The notes under the pieces: generated by a model
What the model was told of the DNA's origin: nothing
Seen by the model: the letters and a program-made list of their open reading frames with translations, nothing else
Databases searched by the model: none
Shown: piece by piece, positions 57,645 through 64,000 of the stretch
Position numbering within the stretch: position 1 is the first letter of the stretch
Layout: each line of letters begins with the position of its first letter
NCBI GenBank assembly: GCA_030538235.1
Contig: JAUNUJ010000007.1
Location: 79,639-143,638, forward strand
DNA length: 64,000 bases
Source of the DNA: Alcaligenaceae bacterium
GTDB lineage: Bacteria > Pseudomonadota > Gammaproteobacteria > Burkholderiales > Burkholderiaceae_B
Direction: 5' to 3'
Translations under genes and position numbers: made by a program

Positions 57645-59504
57645 ATGGCACTTTTACAGATTTCTGAACCCGGCGCTTCCCCAATGCCTCATCAACGCCG
57701 CTTGGCGGTGGGTATTGACTTAGGAACAACGAATTCCTTAGTTGCCTCGGTTCGCAGTAGCGTCGCTGAAATTTTGACGGATGAAAAGGGCAGAAAGAGT
57801 ATGCCTTCCGCTGTACGCTATTTAAAAAATGGCGATGTGCAAATTGGTCATACCGTAGTGCAATCCAAAAGTCGTGATACGCAAAATACATTCTTTTCTA
57901 TTAAACGCCTGATGGGTCGCAGCTATGCTGAAGCCAAAGCGATGAATTTACCCTACGAGCTGGTCGAGTCAGAGGGGACGGTTCGTTTTAATACCTTACA
58001 TGGTGAATTAAGTCCGATCGAAGTATCGGCACAAATTTTAGCTAAATTACGTCAGTTAGCAGAAGACTCGCTGGGTGATGATTTGGTGGGCGCAGTGATT
58101 ACTGTACCGGCATATTTTGATGATGCTCAGCGTCAAGCGACGCGTGATGCGGCCCGTCTAGCCGGTCTGGATGTGTTGCGTTTATTAAATGAGCCAACCG
58201 CAGCAGCGGTTGCCTATGGTCTAGACCGTGCCGCCGAAGGGGTCTATGCGATTTATGACTTAGGCGGTGGTACCTTTGATATTTCAATCTTGAACCTCAC
58301 TAAGGGTGTTTTTGAAGTGTTATCTACTGGTGGTAACACCCAATTAGGTGGTGATGATTTTGACGAGTTGATTGTCAATGATATTCTAAAACATCATGAT
58401 GTCGGTGAATTGAATCATGCAGATTGGCGCTTATTAAAAGGCCATGCACGTAAAATGCGTGAGCGTTTAACTAAACAAAACAAGGCGTATTTTAAAGTCA
58501 GTTTGTCTAATGGCCTTAATCTCGACTTAAATTATCCACGTTCGCATTTTGAAAATATTGCCAGAAAGTTGGTAGAAGAAACCCTGGATAGCGTTAAACA
58601 AGCCTTACGCGATGCCGATATGAGGGCCGCAGATGTGCAGGGTGTGGTGATGGTTGGTGGCTCTACCCGTATGCCGATTGTCCGCGAGATGGTGGGTGAG
58701 CTATTTGGCAGAGAGCCATTGGTTGATATTGATCCGGACCAAGTGGTGGCGATTGGTGCGGCTTTACAGGCCAATAAATTAGCCGGCAATCCTTCACCGG
58801 GTGAGGATTGGTTATTACTTGATGTGACGCCATTATCCCTTGGTCTTGAGACGATGGGTGGATTGGTTGAAAAAGTCATTCCGCGCAATAGTACGATTCC
58901 GCTTGCGCGTGCTCAAGAGTTCACCACTTACAAAGACGGTCAAACCGCTATGAGTATTCATGTGGTGCAGGGAGAGCGTGAATTGGTTGATGAATGTCGC
59001 TCTTTGGCACGTTTCGAATTGCGTGGTATTCCGCCGATGGTTGCTGGCGCAGCACGTATTCGTGTGACTTTCCAAGTGGATGCCGATGGTTTATTAAATG
59101 TCTCTGCGCGTGAGAAAACTTCCGGCGCCGAAGCACATATTACGGTAAAACCGTCCTACGGTCTGTCGGATGAGGAAGTGACTCGTATGTTAAGCGAAGG
59201 CATGCAGTCTGCCGAAGTGGATGCTAAGGAGCGTTCGCTTCGCGAGCAACAGGTTAATGGCGGTCGTTTAATCGAGTCCATTGTGGCAGCCTTGGCTTTA
59301 GACAGTGATTTGCTTAAGCCAGAGGAAGAGGCCAAGATTGGTGCCGAGGTTGAACACTTACGCGAGCTAGTGGCAGGCGCAGAGGCGGATGCAATCCGTG
59401 CGCAAATTCATCGCTTAAGTCAGGTGACTGATGATTTCGCTGCTAGACGTATGGATCGTAGTATTCGACGTGCGCTTTCCGGCAAGAAGGTTGAAGAGTT
59501 ATAA
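57645..59504 (+). CDS. hscA: Hsp70-family chaperone HscA
   Basis: Specialised Hsp70 that releases clusters from IscU. The 619 residues include the ATPase motifs [14 protein letters not shown] (about 24-37), [33 protein letters not shown] and [15 protein letters not shown], the substrate-binding domain (from about 395) and a short lid, without the acidic C-terminus of DnaK. A 33-base gap separates it from hscB. Confidence 0.97.
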   Translation: MALLQISEPGASPMPHQRRLAVGIDLGTTNSLVASVRSSVAEILTDEKGRKSMPSAVRYLKNGDVQIGHTVVQSKSRDTQNTFFSIKRLMGRSYAEAKAMNLPYELVESEGTVRFNTLHGELSPIEVSAQILAKLRQLAEDSLGDDLVGAVITVPAYFDDAQRQATRDAARLAGLDVLRLLNEPTAAAVAYGLDRAAEGVYAIYDLGGGTFDISILNLTKGVFEVLSTGGNTQLGGDDFDELIVNDILKHHDVGELNHADWRLLKGHARKMRERLTKQNKAYFKVSLSNGLNLDLNYPRSHFENIARKLVEETLDSVKQALRDADMRAADVQGVVMVGGSTRMPIVREMVGELFGREPLVDIDPDQVVAIGAALQANKLAGNPSPGEDWLLLDVTPLSLGLETMGGLVEKVIPRNSTIPLARAQEFTTYKDGQTAMSIHVVQGERELVDECRSLARFELRGIPPMVAGAARIRVTFQVDADGLLNVSAREKTSGAEAHITVKPSYGLSDEEVTRMLSEGMQSAEVDAKERSLREQQVNGGRLIESIVAALALDSDLLKPEEEAKIGAEVEHLRELVAGAEADAIRAQIHRLSQVTDDFAARRMDRSIRRALSGKKVEEL

Positions 59505-59523
59505 TTTAGGAGTAATCAAAAAG

Positions 59524-59865
59524 ATGCGTAAAATTACCGTATTACCTCACGAGGAAATTTGTCCCGAGGGTAAAGTAATCGAAAATGTCCCCACTGACGT
59601 CAGTGTGTGCCAGATTCTCTTGGATAATGATATTCCAATTGAGCATGCGTGCGAGATGGTATGTGCCTGCACTACCTGTCATATCATTGTCAGAGAGGGG
59701 TTTGATTCTCTAGAAGAAGCGACCGATGACGAAGAGGATATGTTAGATAAGGCTTGGGGCCTGACGTTCGAATCGCGTCTTTCTTGCCAATCTTATGTGA
59801 CTGATGAGGATTTAGTGATTGAAATCCCTAAATACACCATCAATCATGCTAAGGAAAATCACTAA
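59524..59865 (+). CDS. fdx: Isc-type [2Fe-2S] ferredoxin
   Basis: Adrenodoxin-like ferredoxin that supplies electrons for Fe-S assembly. The 113 residues have the cluster ligands C43, C49, C52 (HACEMVCACTTCH) and C88 (SCQSYV). Start ATG 59524 has AGGAG upstream (at 59510-59514) and gives the usual length. Last isc gene; iscX is not found after it. Confidence 0.97.
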   Translation: MRKITVLPHEEICPEGKVIENVPTDVSVCQILLDNDIPIEHACEMVCACTTCHIIVREGFDSLEEATDDEEDMLDKAWGLTFESRLSCQSYVTDEDLVIEIPKYTINHAKENH

Positions 59866-59900
59866 GTTTTCGTGTTTTTATCGTTAGGAGGCTCAAGTAC

Positions 59901-60764
59901 ATGGCACAACAGAAGAAGCTGAGCAAGCTGCTTTCCGCAGGTTTAATGTCTTTATTAATCAGTGCCCCAGCTTGGGCCCAATCCTATATCGAAAGGCAGT
60001 TACACCGTCCGGTTCCGGGCGGTGTAGTCGTTCTACCCCTCGAAGACCGCGGTGTTGTTCCTAGCGCCAGTTTTAATGGTCATTCCGTGATGGTGGTGCC
60101 TAACGCCGAAGCCGGTGGCTATCTTGCTATTGTCGGTATTGGTCAAAAAAGTAATCCTGGTCGACATACGCTCAGTGTCAATTATGGCGCTGCTAGTGAA
60201 TCCATAGGTTTTGAGGTGCGTGCCAAAAAGTATCGTGAGCAGCATATTAAATTGAGCAGCAATCGCCACGTCAATCCTTCGCAAAGTGATCTGGATCGCT
60301 ATAGTCGTGAGGCGGCTGAGCAAACAGCGGCTTATAAAGAGTTCCGTAAGGCGATACCCAGCAATGTTGTGTTGGACCGTCCGGTCGATGGTGGACGTTA
60401 TTCCAGTCCCTTCGGTTTACGCCGTTTCTTTAATGGTGAAGAGCGTAATCCGCATGCCGGTTTAGATATTGCCGTACCACAGGGTACCCCGGTTAAATCT
60501 TCGGCTGATGGGGTGGTGACGATTACCGGTGATTATTTCTTCAATGGCAAAACTGTCTTTGTAGACCATGGTCAGGGGCTTATCTCCATGTATTGCCACC
60601 TATCAGAAATTGATGTGGTAAAGGGTCAAACAGTGAGTCGTGGCGAGGTGGTGGGCAAGGTAGGCAATACCGGGCGCTCTACCGGCCCGCATTTGCACTG
60701 GACTGTCAGTCTCAATAATCAACGGGTTGACCCGGCGATTTTTATCGGTACTTTTGAGCCTTAA
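59901..60764 (+). CDS. M23/LytM-family periplasmic peptidase
   Basis: A cell-wall metalloendopeptidase or a related factor. The 287 residues have a signal peptide (1-26, AWA), a beta-rich N-terminal domain (30-110) and the M23 domain with zinc ligands H185 and D189 (HAGLD), plus H233 (CHLS), H264 and H266 (HLHW). All catalytic residues are present, so activity against peptidoglycan cross-links is likely. AGGAGG precedes the ATG by 10 bases. Own terminator. Confidence 0.93.
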   Translation: MAQQKKLSKLLSAGLMSLLISAPAWAQSYIERQLHRPVPGGVVVLPLEDRGVVPSASFNGHSVMVVPNAEAGGYLAIVGIGQKSNPGRHTLSVNYGAASESIGFEVRAKKYREQHIKLSSNRHVNPSQSDLDRYSREAAEQTAAYKEFRKAIPSNVVLDRPVDGGRYSSPFGLRRFFNGEERNPHAGLDIAVPQGTPVKSSADGVVTITGDYFFNGKTVFVDHGQGLISMYCHLSEIDVVKGQTVSRGEVVGKVGNTGRSTGPHLHWTVSLNNQRVDPAIFIGTFEP

Positions 60765-60790
60765 TAAACATTTAGAGCTCGACTTTTTAG

Positions 60791-60822
60791 ACGCCTCTAT
60801 TTTGCTTAGAGGCGTTATTTAT
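60791..60822 (+). terminator. Terminator after the M23 peptidase
   Basis: ACGCCTCT pairs with AGAGGCGT around a 9-base loop, followed by TATTTATTT. Confidence 0.85.
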
Positions 60823-60852
60823 TTAAACTTAAATATTCAAACTATCTAACAA

Positions 60853-61716
60853 ATGAATAAGCAGATGATAACTATTCCTCCTTTATCGGAATTACTAATT
60901 GAGCCATTGGTGCGTGCTACCTTACTCGAAGACTTGGGTCGTGCCGGTGATATTACCAGTGATGCGATCATTCCTGCTGAGGTGCAATCAGAACTCTTTT
61001 TAGTGGCTCGTGCTGAGGGCGTTTTGGCAGGTCTGGATTTGGCGCGTCTGGCTTTTCGTCTGGTTAATCCGGAGATACGTTTTGAGGCAATGCTGCAAGA
61101 TGGTGCGCGTTTAACTAAGGGAAGTCGCATTGCACGCATTTCCGGTTCTGCTCGCGCCATCTTGACGGCTGAGCGTACGGCTTTGAATTTCTTGTGTCAC
61201 TTAAGCGGTGTGGCCAGTGTGACTGCTAGGATTGCTGAGAGTATTGCCCAATGGGGTTGTAAGGTGAGCTGCACACGTAAGACCACGCCCCTATTAAGAA
61301 CTGTAGAAAAGTATGCGGTCAGAGTCGGTGGTGGTCAGAACCATCGATTCGGTCTGGATGACGCGATCCTGATTAAGGACAATCATATTGCCATTGCTGG
61401 CGGCATCACTCAGGCGGTGGAGCGTGCGCGCGCTGGGGTGGGTCATATGGTCAAAATCGAGCTGGAAGTCGATACGTTGGAGCAGTTGGATGAGGCCTTA
61501 AATCTTGGGGTTGATGTGATTCTCTTGGACAATATGTCTTTAGATGAGTTGGCTGATGCCGTGCGTCGTATTGATGGGCGTGCAATCAGTGAGGCCAGTG
61601 GTGGTGTAACTCCTGAAACCGCCGTCGAGATCGCTAAACAAGGTGTTGATTTGATTGCCATTGGTTGGTTAACCCATAGTGCGCCGATTTTGGATATCGG
61701 TCTGGATGCGATCTAA
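60853..61716 (+). CDS. nadC: Nicotinate-nucleotide pyrophosphorylase (quinolinate phosphoribosyltransferase)
   Basis: Converts quinolinate and PRPP to nicotinate mononucleotide in de novo NAD synthesis. The 287-residue protein shows LLEDLGRAGDITSDAI (about 23-38), the PRPP/quinolinate residues TRKTTPLLRTVEKYAV, GGGQNHRFGLDDAILIKDNH, and ASGGVTPETAVEIA. No good ribosome site is visible before the first ATG; a second ATG four codons later is possible. nadA and nadB are not nearby. Confidence 0.95.
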   Translation: MNKQMITIPPLSELLIEPLVRATLLEDLGRAGDITSDAIIPAEVQSELFLVARAEGVLAGLDLARLAFRLVNPEIRFEAMLQDGARLTKGSRIARISGSARAILTAERTALNFLCHLSGVASVTARIAESIAQWGCKVSCTRKTTPLLRTVEKYAVRVGGGQNHRFGLDDAILIKDNHIAIAGGITQAVERARAGVGHMVKIELEVDTLEQLDEALNLGVDVILLDNMSLDELADAVRRIDGRAISEASGGVTPETAVEIAKQGVDLIAIGWLTHSAPILDIGLDAI

Positions 61717-61809
61717 GCGAGAGAGTATTGCGATACTGTATTTTCTAAGTCGAGCAAATTTTGTTAAGCTAGATGGATTAGCAAATGACTCTCATAGGAG
61801 GATGTATCA

Positions 61810-62511
61810 ATGAGTTTTGTGGAAATTAAGGTAGCAGACGGTCAAAGCATGCAGGCTTTTTACTTGCCGGCCGATACCGCCGAGCCCAATAAGGCCCCCG
61901 GGATTGTTTTGATCCAAGAGATTTTCGGTATCAATGAGGCCATGCAAGCTAAAGCCAAGGCATGGTCGAGCCAAGGTTTTAATGTTCTCTGTCCGGATTT
62001 GTTCTGGCGTCAGGAGCCAGGCGTCGTGCTGGATCCGCGTGTGCCTGAGGAGTTCCAAAAGGGCGTGGACTTTATGCAGAATATGCAGCTTGAAGACAGC
62101 TTGGCCGATTTAGAAGCGACGCGAGTCAAATTAGCGGAGTTGATCGGTCATGAGCGTATCGGTGCTGTGGGCTATTGTATGGGTGGTCGCTTGGTTATAC
62201 AAATGGCCGGCGAGGCTAGGATCAAGTGTGCAGTCAGTTACTATGGCGTGGCCCTGGAAACCGTGTTACCGGAACTGCCGTCAGATGCCGCGGTGAGCTT
62301 TTTGCATATTGCAGAATTAGATAGTTATGTGCCTGAGGATGTTCGTCAGTTGATCATTAGTGAAGTCGAAGCGCGTGAGGCTTGGGATTATCATCTCTAT
62401 GAAGGCTGTGATCACGCTTTTGCACGTCCAAATGGTGCGCACTTTGTGGCCGAGGCGGCTGCCAAAGCTGAGCAGTTGTCGTTAGAGTTTATGCAGAAAC
62501 ACGTAGCTTGA
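61810..62511 (+). CDS. Dienelactone hydrolase family protein
   Basis: An alpha/beta hydrolase of the carboxymethylenebutenolidase family. The 233 residues have the nucleophile C123 (GYCMGGR), the aspartate near residue 175-180 (ELDSYVP) and the histidine in GCDHAFARP. Without aromatic-degradation neighbours its natural substrate is unclear. AGGAGG stands eight bases before the ATG. Confidence 0.9.
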   Translation: MSFVEIKVADGQSMQAFYLPADTAEPNKAPGIVLIQEIFGINEAMQAKAKAWSSQGFNVLCPDLFWRQEPGVVLDPRVPEEFQKGVDFMQNMQLEDSLADLEATRVKLAELIGHERIGAVGYCMGGRLVIQMAGEARIKCAVSYYGVALETVLPELPSDAAVSFLHIAELDSYVPEDVRQLIISEVEAREAWDYHLYEGCDHAFARPNGAHFVAEAAAKAEQLSLEFMQKHVA

Positions 62512-62559
62512 CCACTTAATTTAATAATCACGTAAGCTTAAGCTTAAATTAAATTGCTT

Positions 62560-62596
62560 AGGGGCGCTTCATGGATTCAACATCAGAAGCGCCCCT
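62560..62596. terminator. Convergent terminator after the dienelactone hydrolase gene
   Basis: AGGGGCGCTTC (62560-62570) pairs perfectly with GAAGCGCCCCT (62586-62596). It serves both converging transcripts; flanks are A/T-rich. Confidence 0.88.
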
Positions 62597-62616
62597 GATT
62601 TAATTGGCGTCGAGAT

Positions 62617-63204
62617 TTAGTGTTTGCTCGAATTGTCCGGTTCTTCAAAAGGTTTAGATTTTATTGTGGACTCAACAGCTTGAGCAGTTTCTTCTGTCTC
62701 TGTTGCTAGTATTTCTTGAGCTAGCTCACTTTCGAGACTTTGCATCTTTTCCCAAAACTCACCACTCATATCAAAATGCTCTTGAATGGGAAATAAAGCG
62801 ATATTGTCTAACTCAGCTTCACCACCCAGCGCAAAGGGTGTTAGATAGTTAAAGATCATAGCGCTAGGCATGGCGTCACCGCCCAAAATCTCGTCTTTGT
62901 AGCGTAACCAAGGGATCGTACTAAAATAATCACTGACAAACTCGCGATTATCAGTCAGCAGTGCGGTGAAGCTTTCTAAATCATCGGCGATAGGTTCTAA
63001 ATCACCATCAACCGTGTCCAGGAAAAAGACTTCTCCACTTTCCGGATCGCTTAAAAAGGCATCACCGAAAATCGTGATAAACAGGGGTTCTAACTGTTCA
63101 GGCACCAACCAAGACCAAGACCTTAATAAGTCAGCACTTGTAAATTCGCTATGATCAACGGTGATATCACTGATCGTAAAGCTGATGATGTCGTCTTTAG
63201 ACAT
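62617..63204 (-). CDS. DUF1851/Tdi1-like protein (T6SS immunity-type domain)
   Basis: A 195-residue acidic cytosolic protein. Residues about 25-85 (WLVPEQLEPLFITIFGDAFL, then GEVFFLDTVDGDLEPIADDLESF) match the pattern of DUF1851, the C-terminal domain of the T6SS immunity protein Tdi1; this is from memory of the family. The last 45 residues are an acidic, Glu/Thr-rich tail. No toxin or T6SS gene is in the window. It is 20 bases downstream of the TM2 gene and likely co-transcribed with it. Confidence 0.7.
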   Translation of the reverse strand: MSKDDIISFTISDITVDHSEFTSADLLRSWSWLVPEQLEPLFITIFGDAFLSDPESGEVFFLDTVDGDLEPIADDLESFTALLTDNREFVSDYFSTIPWLRYKDEILGGDAMPSAMIFNYLTPFALGGEAELDNIALFPIQEHFDMSGEFWEKMQSLESELAQEILATETEETAQAVESTIKSKPFEEPDNSSKH

Positions 63205-63224
63205 GAGTTATTCCTTTTTGATAA

Positions 63225-63695
63225 TCAGGGCTTGAAGCGTTGTTGGAAGGTAATTTCATCCATCGAATAATATCGTATAGCATCAATCAGGCTGAGGATA
63301 ACAGTCAGGGGTAAAAAGATTTGCGACAAAATCAAATACACTAAACCGGTGACAATCTGGTTCAAGTAAAAGCGATGTACGCCTAACCAACCCAGTAAAA
63401 TCGCTAAGACAATCGCCATTTTGCGTGGTGTGCCTTCTTCATTAAGTCTGGCGTTATTGTTTTTAAATAACCAGAAACTGATGATCGCCGTAATAATTAA
63501 GGCGAGGACAATTTTAAATGGATCCTCTAGCACATAGTTTTTGAGGCTATTGTAGATGGAACTTAAATTAATAATGACGATGCCGGTCAACTCATAGACC
63601 CAAGAGGCAAAGGCATTAAAGACATTTTCACCAAAGGTGAGGGCGATTAGGACGGCAGCAAATATAAAGATGCTGAGCAAGACATTTTTTATCAT
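63225..63695 (-). CDS. TM2-domain membrane protein
   Basis: A 156-residue protein with an N-terminal helix (5-25), a second hydrophobic stretch (about 60-77), and a C-terminal TM2 domain: two helices joined by a short turn, with LLGWLGVHRFYLNQIVTGLVYL and LSLIDAIRYYSMDE. TM2 proteins have no agreed function. It lies between a dadA-like gene and the Tdi1-like gene, all on the minus strand with short gaps. Confidence 0.85.
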   Translation of the reverse strand: MIKNVLLSIFIFAAVLIALTFGENVFNAFASWVYELTGIVIINLSSIYNSLKNYVLEDPFKIVLALIITAIISFWLFKNNNARLNEEGTPRKMAIVLAILLGWLGVHRFYLNQIVTGLVYLILSQIFLPLTVILSLIDAIRYYSMDEITFQQRFKP

Positions 63696-63709
63696 AAATT
63701 GATGATTCC

Positions 63710-64000
63710 TTATGCTTGGGATTGCCCAAAGGGCTGCGGCGATATGTCGGGTGTGTTGCCACTAGCCATATCCGCCAGTAATTTACCGGAACCGGTGGCT
63801 AGGGTTAGGCCTAAAGCGCCATGACCGAGATTTAGCCAGAGGTTACCATAACGTGTTTTATCAATGATTGGTTTGCCCTTAGGTGTGGCAGGGCGCAAGC
63901 CGGCCCATTGTTCAGCTGCCTCATAATCACCGGCATCCGGAAACAGTTTTTTGGCTTCTGCTATTAGGGTGCGGATGCGTCTGGGATCCAATCTTCTATC
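63710..64000 (-). CDS. dadA: D-amino-acid dehydrogenase, C-terminal part (runs off the window)
   Basis: Only the last 96 or so codons are in the window; the frame stays open to the edge, so the 5' part lies beyond it. The fragment has AEQWAGLRPATPKGKPIID and the FAD-domain end GNLWLNLGHGALGLTLATGSGKLLADMASG, characteristic of the DadA family, which oxidises D-alanine and other D-amino acids. A TTG near the edge should not be taken as the start. Confidence 0.88.
   Translation of the reverse strand, partial: DRRLDPRRIRTLIAEAKKLFPDAGDYEAAEQWAGLRPATPKGKPIIDKTRYGNLWLNLGHGALGLTLATGSGKLLADMASGNTPDISPQPFGQSQA

Overview
The window looks like a chromosomal segment of a low-to-moderate GC betaproteobacterium, most likely in the Burkholderiales (family Alcaligenaceae, for example a relative of Oligella). 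This is inferred from gene content and order: azurin, a Burkholderiales-type 16-strand porin, a 14-gene nuo operon, a clade I nos cluster, a low-molecular-weight phosphatase homologue next to iscRSUA-hscBA-fdx, and a TetR-headed fad cluster. No phylogeny was run. There are no insertion sequences, phage genes, CRISPR arrays, rRNA or tRNA genes that I can see; the region reads as stable core genome.

Layout. 1-2273: azurin and an outer-membrane porin, each with its own terminator. 2740-17510: complete complex I operon nuoABCDEFGHIJKLMN (+). 17571-18992: a zinc-ribbon YjdM/PhnA protein and a UPF0126/TRIC membrane protein (-), the latter behind a tandem glycine riboswitch. 19081-28337: nosRZDFYLX (+) for N2O respiration, with an FNR-like box upstream. 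28421-30374: fghA and frmA (-), glutathione-dependent formaldehyde oxidation. 30692-38320: a DUF2818-like membrane protein, a small lipoprotein, alaS, a TusA-family protein, an SLC13-type transporter, then rpsP-rimM-trmD (+). 38398-52164: a long minus-strand fatty-acid degradation cluster (tetR, fadE, fadI, fadB, fadL, a second hydroxyacyl-CoA dehydrogenase/hydratase, fadA, a hotdog thioesterase-like protein, fadD). 52491-54198: a luciferase-like flavin oxidoreductase and an LMW-PTP homologue. 54475-59865: iscR-iscS-iscU-iscA-hscB-hscA-fdx (+). 59901-62511: M23 peptidase, nadC, dienelactone hydrolase (+). 62617-64000: DUF1851/Tdi1-like protein, TM2 protein and the C-terminal part of a D-amino-acid dehydrogenase (-).

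How it fits together. Beta-oxidation supplies NADH and reduced flavin, complex I takes the NADH, and N2O reductase can act as terminal oxidase under low oxygen. Azurin is a plausible periplasmic electron carrier. The isc system supplies the many Fe-S clusters of complex I and NosR; NosX (ApbE-like) can flavinylate NosR. frmA/fghA handle formaldehyde stress.

The most unusual points are: an LMW-PTP homologue beside iscR whose catalytic cysteine is serine; an IscR whose cluster-binding loop is stretched from the usual C-x5-C-x5-C to C-x5-C-x11-C; two tandem 18-bp palindromes in front of the fad TetR gene; a glycine riboswitch on a transporter-like gene; a DUF2818-like gene that is enlarged and separated from nuoN; an rpsP-rimM-trmD operon without rplS; and an orphan Tdi1-like immunity protein. 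I did not find a clearly new multi-gene system.
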